From NCBI GenBank assembly GCA_029255685.2, contig CM055316.2, positions 74,229,237 through 74,293,236 of the forward strand: 64,000 nucleotides of DNA, in the 5' to 3' direction. Numbering within the stretch: the stretch's first letter is position 1; each line of letters begins with the position of its first letter. Below the pieces are notes generated by a model, which was not told where the DNA came from, did not search any database, and worked only from the letters and a program-made list of their open reading frames with translations. Origin of the DNA: Silene conica. Its lineage: Eukaryota > Streptophyta > Magnoliopsida > Caryophyllales > Caryophyllaceae. Made by a program: the position numbers and the translations under genes. Shown here piece after piece: positions 12,392 to 23,300 of the stretch.

Positions 12392-13270
12392 ATCTAACCC
12401 CCTAAAAAGAAGTTTCGTCCTCGAAACTTGAATTTCAAACATAAGATCAAAACAAGGTAAGAATTACAAGTGATCGTCAACGAAAGTCATCTCAGAATCC
12501 TAACTGCTGCGCACTCTGATCCTTATCAACACTCAAACCATAAAGAGATATCACACATCCTCAATGTTATTATCATTTTCACACATCCTACAACCTCAAA
12601 AGACATAATAAACTCATACTATATATCACAACCCAAAATAATCATATATCTCAATACGATCTAGTTATCACAAAACCACAATATTTTCACACATACATCA
12701 CCTTTAAGCATGTGGTTAACACTCATAAAAACCGTCATATCTCACATACTATAACATCAAATGTTGCCTCACTTTCACCAGGCTCACTCAAAACCATTAA
12801 GTAGTACACTCATCAATGTGTACTCTTTCATCTCATGAACTATCTAACTTCTAGTCCTCATACTCCAAACATCACTCCACCATCATTAAACAACATATAT
12901 ATTATATAACCTCTCAAAAACTTAATACTATTTCTCAAAGTCCAAATCAGTTTTATCAAATACTCCAATTCTAGTTTACCATTCACCACAAGAACTAGCA
13001 TTGACCAAAACCTCAAACAGATAATCTCAAAGCCAGGAAACTCTTCCAAATAAGCAAACTCTTCCCTTCACGAGTGACATTAAACTTACTGCTACCATAA
13101 TTTCCTCAAAATTGGTAGTGCTTACTTTCATATACAACTCTTAACCTTAAAAGGCTTCATATAAACTCTCGATAATCCTCGATATATGTCTAGTATCCAA
13201 AGTCATCAATCTCAAACCTCAAACTCACCACCTAATCATCAGTCACACTCGCAAAAATTCAAATCATTCA
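12392..13270 (-). mobile_element. Internal remnant of the gypsy fossil, non-coding
   Basis: This region next to the polypurine tract on the minus strand is AT-rich and CA-rich with no long frame. It is probably the region between pol and the 3' LTR. The far edge is a guess, placed where the base composition changes. Confidence 0.4.
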
Positions 13271-14018
13271 CACCTTAATTAGTTAACTTATATGCAATTA
13301 GTTAGTTTAATCTTATTGGTCAAATTTGAATTAACGTTGCCAAAATGAATGAAAGACTTTCGTTATATGAATGCTAAAATATTATAATGCCACGTCAACT
13401 TTTTTTTTATTTCTCTTTTATAATGATTTTATATATATAACGATAATGATAATTTATTCGAAAATGACTCAACCAACTTGATTTGAAACAACCTACCAAT
13501 AAACACAAAACCTACATGTAATACGAAAGGACCCGACCAAACAAACCCGAAAACTCAAAATTACCCGTCCCAAATCCGCTCCTATCTACCCGTTCTACTG
13601 GTGGGTACTCCCTACTGCGCTACTGGAGTACTGGCTAAACAAAATGTAAAGAAGATGGGGTTGGTTTATTACCAAAATTTGATAAATAGATCCTCATTAT
13701 TTGGCTTGTAAAATTAAATTTCCTGACAAATGAAGGGATGGTTAGTTGTGCACTAGAGTAGTAGAGTGGTACAGTGGTAGGTGACTGTTGGGTGTGGTGT
13801 GGCCTGTGGGGTTTCAATATTTAAACTTCCTCACCCCTTCTTAACTTCTTTACATTAACCATTTAACCATTTTTGACCCGAACCCGAATACAAAATACCC
13901 ATCTTTTTACACTCGCCTTCTTGCATTTCTTCTCTAGTTAAGAGAATTTAGACAAAGATTTGATCTTTCTCTTCTTCTCTCTACTTTGGTGAAAAAAGAA
14001 ATTGAATAGAGAGAAAAA
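13271..14018 (+). promoter_or_regulatory. Upstream region of HRLI copy B
   Basis: This holds no frame with support. The last 90 bases are CT-rich then GA-rich and look like the transcribed leader before the ATG at 14019. I could not assign a TATA box with confidence. Confidence 0.4.
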
Positions 14019-17000
14019 ATGGGGTTCTTTTCATTCATGGGAAGGCTACTTTTTGCCTCCATTTTCATCCTTTCTGCTTGGCAAATGTAAGCTCTCAATT
14101 ACCTTTTTTTGTTTTACGCGGCGTACGTCAGACCCCGTTAACTCGTAATTTGAGCCATTGAGGAACTGGGGTAATGTTGTTCTGTTGTTTGCCATTTTTT
14201 GTGTTTTGATACAAGGGTAAGGCTGCGTACATCAGTGATCAGACCCCCTTACCCCGCAATTTGGGGGAGCTATTGAGGCGTTGGGGTAATGTTGTTGTTT
14301 AGCGATTTTTGATGATTTTATTCAATGTTTTGGGGATCTCAATATTTGGAATTTGGATCAGTTTTTTGCTTATCTGGGATGATTAAAGATTTGATATTTG
14401 TGGTTGGATGTGTGAGTTTGTGAGAATTTTTGTACTTTTTAGTGGATAATTCAATAGTACAGTGAGTAATTAGTGGATGAAAGATTCTGATCTGGGTTTA
14501 ATTTGGTTTCATTTTATGTTCTCTTTAATTAGTTATTGTTTGGTAACTTGATAGTATCATCAATTCATGTGTGTTTTTTCTATTTGTGGTTAGTTATTAT
14601 GTATATGTAATGTCATTTGGTTGAATGGTTGATGAGCTAGCATGTACATTTTACAGTATAGTTTATAAGTTTGAATCTTTGTTTGAGATGCCCATTTATT
14701 TAGTCGCGGTTAGTTTTGTGTGAGACCGTTGTTTGTACTCGACAAGTCATTACGGGATTATGAAACAGGAAATAGAACATGAAATGGGATTGTTGTACGC
14801 ATACGATGGGGGTATATGAGTTTTTATCATTTAGCTGGAGGTAACTGCCTTTGATACACGATCTCGTGATCAAAACAATAGTACGTGAATTGTATGGAGT
14901 TGTTTTTACGGTGTCACTTTTCTTGTTGTTGACAGTAGTTTACGGGGGGAGTTAGGCGTGTGGGAGGTAGAGGGAGAGAAGGTGAGGACTGAGGAGAGTG
15001 ATTAATGATCAAAGTATGTTGATTTGATTTGGAGAGGGTACATGGATCCCTCCATTTCCTCATGTCAAATTTGCTAATCGAACAAAGGTGAAGGTTAGTG
15101 GTGCTTGATGAAGGGATGGTCATCAATGGTGGGATGAGCGGCTATTGACCAATACAACAACAACAACAACAACAACATCAGAGCCTTAGTCCCAAAATGT
15201 TTTGGGGTCGGCTGACATGAATCATCCTTTGGAACCGTCCAGGGTGAACTCTCATCTCGACAAGAGAAAAAAAATAAAGAAAAGAAGAAAACAAACGGAA
15301 GTGAAGTGAAACCAAAAATGAAAGATAAAGGGGTTTTATAGATTTTAAATCGAGCGGCTATTGACCAATATGATGGGAAATTCTTCTTAGTGTGAGGAAT
15401 ATAAGTTTAAATTCCCTCCAACCCCTTTCCCACCAAAACCATTTGTCCATAAATGCCGTCAATTTTTCAGAATCTGAAAAGGCTAAATCCTTGATTCGGC
15501 TGCTTCTCAGTAACGTTCAGTTCCTTGATTGCCTAGATTGTGAATCTAAAAGGCCAAGACCTTTAAGCACAAAAACAAGCTGTGTAGATTTGTATAAGAT
15601 GATCTCTAGCTAGTAAGGGTGTCATCTGCAAGGATAATCACTGGATTTTCAAGATGTTGACTTCTGATCACGCATAAGTTATTCCATATTATTCATGACC
15701 TGTTGTTTCGTAAGGTTTTGTTTGGATACAATAGTAGGAGGGGAGGGGGATAGTGGTGGAGATGGAAAGGGAGCAAGGAGGGTAGAATATGGAAGTTTTC
15801 CTTGCAAAATTTCCCATCTTGGAAGAAATATAATTTGTCTTGTAGAAGGAAATTGATACCTCCATTTCCTTTCAATCATATCCGTAACAAAAAAAATTGA
15901 ATTTTGCGCTCTCCCTTTCCCTCCAAACCTGTCCATCTAAATTCAGGTTAGCATTGTAAGAAGCAAGTCTAGGGTTTCAACTCGTCGATGTCAGCGTGGC
16001 CTTAAAAAGAAAAAAAAGCTTTAGTGGATCGCAGATGAAAGTCTTTCTGCTGGCCGAATGGCCGATATCATTTGGATAGCTGTGGAGGAGAAGTTGTTGG
16101 CTATAAGAATCACTGTTAGAGTGTTAGACAACTGTCAGTCAATGTCTCAAATTAAGTGCAGTTGACGAATTCTCAAATTCGACAAATGATAAACAAGGTG
16201 TTAACACTGTAAAATAAAATTTTCTTTCATAGGAAAGTATTTTGTTTTGCTTTGTGGCTTTTAGCCTACAAGACCTCTTCTGTATGTTACCTTATTTTCT
16301 CATTAATGCAAATACTCTTGTTTCTCACGGTATACATTCAGGCTTTCAGCCACGTTTTCCTTTTAGCGCCAACGCTTTGCGCCTCTGACTTGAATTTCAT
16401 ACATCTTTTGACTTAGTATTTAATTATCTTCCGGCTACGCAAGAAATATTCTTTCACGTCATAAAAAACTTTTGGTTTTTACTCTACTAGATGATTGAGT
16501 AGCATTTTTACATTATTGTCATTATTACCTCAAATTTCTCAAATTCATGATGAATTGATGATAACTGCCTGGTTCCGCAGGTTCAATGAATTTGGCGTGG
16601 ATGGAGGACCAGCTGCTAAAGAATTGGCCCCGAAAGTCGATCAGGTCCGAGATCTTTTGATCTCAAAACTGGGGGTGAAAGTGCCCGAAATTGAGGTAAT
16701 GCACATTTTTCTCGTAAAAGAGGGAGCCTGTTTTCTTTAAAAAAAAAAATATTCTCCGTTCTGACATTTCTTAATGTCCAGGTTAGGCAATTAGTTGCTA
16801 CTTCAATGGTTATTAAAGGACTTGGAGGAGTCCTCTTCGTTTTTGGCAGCAATTTTGGAGCATATCTTTTGGTTAGTACTCCGTATCCGTTGCTATTTTG
16901 CACCATCCTCATTTTTGTCACGTCATATATTGAGATCAATTTAACTTGGACAAATTGTTATTTAGAATAAATTCATAGAAATAACTTCATTGAGTCTTGT

Positions 17001-17687
17001 ATGAGGTATTGCCGTAGTGACAGTCCTGTTTGTGACTAATCGGAATCTTTATGAATCCTCGTTCATCTATATATGAGATGAATGATGGGTCTCACATGTG
17101 AGTGAGGCCGTCTCAGATAAGTTTTTGTGAGCCAACTAATGCTGATTCAACATTCTCGCAATGTAGCTTCTGCACCTCTTATTTTCCACACCTTTCCTCT
17201 ATGAGTTCTACAACTACGGCCCAGCGCAGCCCGCGTTCTTCAGTCTCTTGCATGAATTCTTGCAGGTACACATTTATTATATATACTTTAATACTTCTAC
17301 TTACTTGTAATCATTTATGGTATGCTTTGGCATGCATTTTGGCTCAATTTCTTGTGAATAAACATCTTTTTTTGTCAAGGCATATTAATTAACTCGTTAA
17401 ATATAGAGAGGGCATCAACGAACAATAACCAAAATCTGAGAAGAAAACGGAACTAAAGTGCAATCATAAATTACAGAACCAGAAAACTAACTAAAAGCGT
17501 GCTTGAGCACGTCTTCATGGCCCTTGGTCCTGACTTTGTTCATCGCTTGAAATCTTTCAACTTCTAAATGTTCATTTATTTGCAGAATGCGGCGCTATTT
17601 GGTGCCTTGCTATTCTTCATGGGTATGAAGAACTCTTTGCCGAGGAGGCAAATGAAGAAAAAAGCTCCAAAGCCCAAGACCATCTAA
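14019..17687 (+). CDS. HR-like lesion-inducing protein (HRLI/DoxX-like membrane protein), copy B
   Basis: This is the paralog of copy A in opposite orientation. The exons are 14019-14086, 16581-16695, 16782-16871, 17167-17265 and 17586-17687, all with GT-AG junctions and joined in frame, giving 157 residues. The exon lengths and phases are identical to copy A. Visible features are an N-terminal hydrophobic segment (residues 5-22), the signature FGVDGGPAA, a hydrophobic stretch with GGVLFVFGSNFGAYLLL, a FYNYG motif, ALFGALLFFMGM and the basic tail PRRQMKKKAPK. The function is unknown in biochemical terms; the family is linked to lesion formation when overexpressed. Intron 1 has grown to 2.5 kb with repeats. 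The pair is divergently transcribed and roughly 7 kb apart, so it arose by an inverted local duplication or by a later inversion. The gene looks intact. Confidence 0.9.
15150..15300 (+). repeat. Dispersed repeat in HRLI-B intron 1 (CAACAA start)
   Basis: It begins with (CAA)n and continues with CTTAGTCCCAAAATGTTTTG and GGGTCGGCTGACATGAATC. I recall this type of sequence as common in plant introns (the end of a SINE or of another non-autonomous element), but I cannot name the family. Confidence 0.45.
15711..15950. mobile_element. MITE-like purine/pyrimidine-biased repeat in HRLI-B intron 1
   Basis: It starts GTTTTGTTTGGATACAATAG, ends CCCTCCAAACC, and contains CCTCCATTTCC. A similar design occurs at 21283-21570 in an ARP9 intron and in part near 15030-15120. 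It is probably one non-autonomous family. The terminal repeats are weak and no target duplication was found. Confidence 0.4.
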
Positions 17688-18667
17688 GCTAACAGGGCAG
17701 AGAGAAGCACATGGTTTCATGCAGAAGGTTTATTGTTATATTGGTGGTATACTGTAGGATATCAGCTAGCCATTTTTTGTCATTAGCTACGATTTTAGGA
17801 CATTGTTCAGAACATAACTCCATTCGTTCTTTAGTCTGAATACTCTCTGGCTACTGAAGATCCAGTACGTTTTAAAATATTTGAGGTACGGGAATTTCAG
17901 TAACTAGGTCTAGGGAGGATCGTTGACAGTTCTTCCACATCTATAGTTGTTTCATTTGGGATGCAGATGGCAGATATATGGTTTTACCTTCTCTTTATCA
18001 AAGCTTTCCCTTGTCTTCTTTACATGTTCAACTTCATCGTTATTTTTTACGTACATTGGTCATGCCACTCGCGACTCTTCATGTTAACATAGCTACAACC
18101 TACAATGCATATAGGCATATAGCAATGCAGAATTGATGCTTGTAAACCAATTCTCAGATTAGTACTCATACCGCCATAAACATCTCTCACGTTCCTATTG
18201 TTAAAGACCTCGTGAACCATTGTTCTGGGATGGATATATGTCGATGTAGCCTGAATTATTCTTGAGCTAAACCACCGATCAAATCCTTTTGGCTCATTCG
18301 ACACCAAAATGACTCTATTTAAATCCCGTCCACAAGGCACCAACGGCCAACTAGCTAACGACCGAATTATACTAACTAAAACATCTATTTCAAGTTTTTC
18401 AATTTATATATTTGAACATCACCATCACACCGCCCATCTTTTTTTTCACAGTTTCCATTCGCTCCAACACTCGAGGATAAAAACAAGTTTATTCTTCCAA
18501 ATAACATTCCAGTTGCTTTTTTTTTTTTTGTCAAAGTTGTAAAACATAAATAAATCAAGAATACAAATTATTAGTAGTATAATCTTTACACTTACGACTT
18601 ACGAGTTACGATTGAAAAATCTTTTAGTAGTGAACTAAATATCATACCAAATATTAGGTAAATAATA
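17688..18667. other. 3' UTR of HRLI copy B and spacer
   Basis: The first 300 bases are probably the 3' UTR. I see no gene in the rest. Confidence 0.5.
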
Positions 18668-19230
18668 CTCCCTCCCTTCATTTCCACTTGGTACATTTGC
18701 TTTATGCACGGGTTTTTACGCATTGTTAAAATATTAATAAAAGTACAACAAATAGGTGTAAAGTGTAGTATTGTGTTGAAAAAGTGGGCCTTAATAATAT
18801 TTTTATAGTATTATAGTATTAAAAGTACAACCAAATAAGGAAAGGTGCACAGGGCCGTCCCTGAGAATTTGGAGGCCCTGTGCGAAATTTTATGACGAGG
18901 CCCTAAGCAAGTATTGTACGTCATTCAAAAAGTTTGTTCTTATATTTTTATCTTGAACAAAAAACTCCATTTTATTTGTTTTTCATCCGACTTTTTTAAT
19001 ACAAAATATATGTAAAGCTTATTTTATTGAAATGAGATAAAAAAAAATAGAATGAAGCAAGTATATAGTAAACCTCATGATTACAATTTACAAATTTACA
19101 AAATATTTTGCTATGGGTTAATATTTTCTTCCTAAACTTTCCACTTTATTATAAACAAAATAAATATCTCGTTTTTATAAGTACACATAAAATTAATATA
19201 ACATACTTTGTACATGTTTTATAATATATA

Positions 19231-19318
19231 CTCTATCCGTCTCAATTATTTGTTTAACTTTGATTAAAATGACGTTTATAAAAAATAAGAAAAGGCAAAC
19301 GAATAAATGAGACGGATA
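19231..19318. mobile_element. Short Stowaway-type MITE inside the hAT element
   Basis: About 88 bases have inverted ends CTCTATCCGTCTCAATTATT and GAATAAATGAGACGGATA. The flanking TA dinucleotides fit a Tc1/mariner-type MITE. Confidence 0.55.
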
Positions 19319-19483
19319 AAATAAATGATATAAAAGTTGTCTAAAGAATTGCTAAATATTAAAAATATACATAGAAGTTTAATTAAAGGGAAAGATGATA
19401 TCATATGCTAATTTAGAAAAAAATGGAAAATATAAGATAGTGGTACAATTAATAACTAGGTGGGCCCGACGAGCAAAAAGAAA

Positions 19484-19558
19484 ACAAAATACCTCTAGTG
19501 GGAGTCGAACACGGGCTGACTACAAGACCTACCAAAGCTTTTACCAACTGTGCCACTT
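19484..19558 (-). repeat. tRNA-like sequence (possible SINE head or tRNA relic)
   Basis: On the minus strand there is an A-box-like TGGCACAGTTGGT and, about 40 bases downstream, a B-box GTGTTCGACTCCC. These are the internal polymerase III promoter elements of tRNAs and SINEs. The folding is too poor to call a working tRNA. Confidence 0.45.
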
Positions 19559-19595
19559 TATCATAGTTGTATTTAATGGTGTCAATTTACTTATA

Positions 19596-19791
19596 CTCCC
19601 TCCTATTCTATGTATTGTTCCCTATTTCCTTATTCGGTTATTCGGGTTTTCTTCCCTATTTCCTTTTTTGGAAGCATTTGTGTGGTCTAAATTCAATGGT
19701 AGGTGGGCCATTGTGTTTTGTGTGGTCCAAATCATATTCTTTATTTTTGGGGCAAAAATGAAAGGGGAAGAATATATAGAATAGGAGAGAG
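19596..19791. mobile_element. Stowaway MITE (196 bp) inside the hAT element
   Basis: The ends CTCCCTCCTATTCTATGTAT and ATATATAGAATAGGAGAGAG form inverted repeats flanked by TA (19594-19595 and 19792-19793). Its interior (GTGTGGTCC motifs) resembles the copies at 32114-32302 and 38523-38717, so they belong to one family. Confidence 0.8.
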
Positions 19792-20110
19792 TATTACTTA
19801 AGGTCGTGTAGTAGAATTGGGCCCTGAAGATTTGGGGGCCCTGTGCGGTCGCACGGGCTGCACACCCAAAAGGCCGGCCCTGAAGGTGCAAAGTGGATTC
19901 GAATGGACCGAAATGGAATATGTGCAAAGTGGATATGAATGGAGGGAGTACGAATTAAGTATTTATATTTTGTTAACGTTTAAATTATTTTAATTACCAA
20001 AGTATAATGTCCTGGCATTTGTTTAGCTTTAAATTGAAAAGATAAACAAATACGAAGTACTTCGTAATTTGTAATTGGGACGGTAATTGAGACAAAGGGA
20101 GTACTATAAA

Positions 20111-20290
20111 TTAATAGTAAGTCTTGCTTGCGACGGGTCGTTATTTGTGACGGATATTTTGTGAGATAAAATGGGTAGAAAATGAGTTAGTGGAGAATGG
20201 GGACCACATGAATAGTGTTAGAGAGAGAGGAAACGGTATCCGTCACAAGCTTGCGACGGATAGTGCCGTTGCAAATAAGAATTTGCGATA
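20111..20290. mobile_element. MITE-like element with GTCTTGCTTGCGACGG-type ends
   Basis: The left part GTCTTGCTTGCGACGGGTCG and the right part with ATCCGTCACAAGCTTGCGAC share inverted GCGACGG/CCGTCAC motifs. Comparable fragments occur near 32640 and 37530. The edges are uncertain. Confidence 0.35.
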
Positions 20291-20371
20291 AATTAAAGAG
20301 TTTACAATATTTGTGCAAACTGAAAAACAGTGTTTTCCTAGTAGTGAAGCTCTGCAGGTTCATCCATCACC

Positions 20372-23300
20372 ATGGTACACCTCCCTATTTCCTCCATTAA
20401 TGGCTTCTAAAATCACCTCAAATTCAAACTATATTCCTACTTAATATTCAAAATTTACTCCTTCATTTTGCAGGATTACTTGAAAAATGTTGTTCCTTCT
20501 CAATTAATTGCTGAACGAGGTTCTAAATTAGTCGTTATTAATCCAGGTTTTTGTTCTTCGTAAAACCCTAATTTCTCCCCCCTTTCCCCTTTTCTGAATT
20601 GTTCTAGGTTGAATTTGAAGTTAATTTGTTGATTATGCACTCAATTGCTGAAGTTAGTGATCGGAATTGTACAATTGATTAGGTTCCGCGAATATTAAGA
20701 TTGGTTTAGCTAGTCAAGATGTTCCATTAATTATTCCTCACTGCATTGCGCGCCGAACAACCGGAGCTAATACACCTCCGAGGAAAAACGTTATTGATCA
20801 GGTCTTATTTCAATTTTTATTTTTATTTTGGAAATTCTTCATGTTACTCAGTCACTGTCTTCATTATTTGCTTAAAAACATACTCCGTAGTATTGAATCT
20901 CGGCTCGCCGTGAATGGTGATGCTCAAAACCTGTACAGGATGGCTGTGTTTCATTGATGTGACCTTGATTTAATCTTAAAGATGTAATTTTTATTTGCTA
21001 TTTGAATTCTGATTAATGATTAATGATGGGGTGATGGTGGTGGTTTTCAGACGCTGAATTCTCAGGTTACGACAGCTCAACATGTGGAGCGTGAGAGGGC
21101 GTATGATACTGTGAGTTTGCTTGCAATCAGCTTTCTGTTATGTAATGTTTGGTCAGGAGGATTTCTTGAGCTCATGCTAAGTTTAAAGACTGTAATGTGC
21201 TCTATTTTGATAATTTTGTTTAGACGTGGATACTTGAGACTGTTTCTTTGTAATTTTAATTTCTCAATCAATGTCATGTTGAAGGTTTTTCATTATGGGT
21301 GTGTTGGATACGAAAATAGGAGAGAAAAGTCGGGGAGGGCAGAGAGAGAGGGGAGGGGGGGTTAAGGATAGAGGGAATTGATCGAGATAGTTTTCCGTCA
21401 AATCTTCCTGTGCCGGGTGACAGAGTGATTTTGATTAGGCTTGGTGGAGGGGAATATGGATCCCTCCATTTCCCTCCCACCTTATTTGCTAGCCAAATAA
21501 GGGAATTTGTATCCTTTCCTCGACCCCCCCTTCCGTTACGTTCAAATCCCTCCATCCAAACAAGGCCTATATGTATTGTGCTGCCTTATTTTGTTCCTGT
21601 TTGAGAATTGTTCAGTTTTTCGGATTCCTAAGATATGTGTTTGATCTGCTGTGTAGATTGCTTCCTTTCTGAAGGTTCCGTTTCTAGGTGAAGAAGTAGC
21701 CAATGCATATTCGAGAAAGGCGAGTTTTATTTTTATGCATTTATGTTTCATAGTAATCGCTGGATTTTTGTTATTCTATGGTAACGGTTTCGTTTGTTGT
21801 ACATAAAGTTAAGATGATTTTTATACTTACACCCAAAGCAAAGCTTTTTTTTTGTCTTGAATCTGTTCTTTTATGCATGATCAATGTCAACCCAGTTGTT
21901 TTACTAAGTAATTTTTGTTTAAACTTAGCCCTAGACTCCAATTACTGAGTGCATTAATGTTCATCCTTATTCCTTAATGCCCATTACAAACTTTTGGAGT
22001 AGGCAAGTGGCAGGGATAACAACATAATTGTTTGCATACTTCTTTATTTACCTAGTCTAGGCTGCCTTCAATCTGCAGATGGATCATTACAGTTTTGGTG
22101 GACATTTGGGTTTCTATTTTATTTTTTATTAATGGTAAAAGGCTATAAACGGATCTAATAAGGTTTTCATATTATTTCCTAGGAAGAGTTCCTCTTAAAG
22201 TTGATACAATAGTTCATCCTTATTCCTTAATGCCCATTACAAACTTTTGGAGTAGGCAAGTGGCCGGGATAACTACATAATTGTTTGCATACTTCTTTAT
22301 TTACCTAGTCTAGGCTGCCTTCGATCTGCAGATGGATCATTACAGTTTTGGTGGACATTTGGGTTTCTATTTTATTTTTTATTAATGGTAAAAGGCTATA
22401 AACGGATCTAATAAGGTTTTCATATTATTTCCTTGAAAGAGTTCCTCTTATAGTTGATACAGATACTGTCGTTGTTACAGTCAAAGTGAGTTTTTGTGAT
22501 TCAGTTGTTCAAATACTTATGTTCTTCTGATAGTGGATTGTACAGAGGATTTCTCATCTTGAATTTCTTTGCAGCTTCTAATTTTTTGCTGTTAATTGAA
22601 TCCAGAAATTGATTTTGTAATTGCTTTGAAGTTCTCTTTCTCAAGTAATTTGCCTCAACGATGGTTGCATATTTTGTGTAGATGGCTCGTCAAGATGGAC
22701 CTAACGTTCAGATTACCAAGAAGGAACCTGCATTAAGTTGGACTGATGTGTTTGAGAAGAAACCTGGATCATCTTCTACGTTAGGTATCTTCGATAGCGT
22801 CTTTCAAATGCAGTTATATATATTTTGTAATCTTCTTTCTGTTTCCCCTGCACTTTCTGATGAATATTCCTGCAGTTGTTATGTGATGACTGATGACCGA
22901 GTTTTCAGAATCACACTTGTTTCCTAGTATTACAGTTCGTTTGATGAGCTTATTTTACTTGCTAATTGGCGTTATCACACTTTTTCTGTTGTAAAAAATA
23001 AATGCAGAAGCTTCTAAGAAACTTGATGAAACTCGACCATCCTCTGATGTGACCAAAGATGCAGACACAAAGGGAGCCGCTTCCGTTAGTGAACGTAAAC
23101 ATAGGGAGTCCATTTTTGGTGAAGAATCACTAAGAATTTCACCAAGTGAACCATATTGCTTAAGGAGGCCTATCCGCAGGGGTCATTTTAATGTTTCTCC
23201 AGATTATTCTTCAGAGCAGGTATTCTTTGATTTCAAAGCATTCGAGGCAAATGATCCTTTAGGATTTTTTATTGATTCTGAATGCTTATCTTATCACTAT

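Larger units (their letters stand above)
18850..19882. mobile_element. Non-autonomous hAT element (1,033 bp)
   Basis: The ends are CAGGGCCGTCC and GGCCGGCCCTG (inverted repeats). Both sides carry AAGGTGCA (18842-18849 and 19883-19890), a perfect 8-bp target duplication diagnostic of hAT. Subterminal GGAGGCCCTGTGCG and GGGGGCCCTGTGCGG repeat the terminal motif, as is typical for transposase binding sites. It carries no transposase. Two Stowaway copies and a tRNA-like sequence lie inside it. Confidence 0.85.
18668..19948. mobile_element. Stowaway MITE split by a hAT insertion
   Basis: The left end CTCCCTCCCTTCATTTCCAC follows TA (18666-18667). The right end is its inverted partner, closing with GGAGGGAG before TA (19949-19950). 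The two pieces (18668-18849 and 19883-19948) form about 250 bases of Stowaway once the inserted hAT element and one copy of its 8-bp duplication are removed. Confidence 0.75.

Noticed and set aside
19395-19784. 129-codon open frame in the hAT element
   Set aside because: It runs through a tRNA-like stretch and a Stowaway MITE; not a gene.
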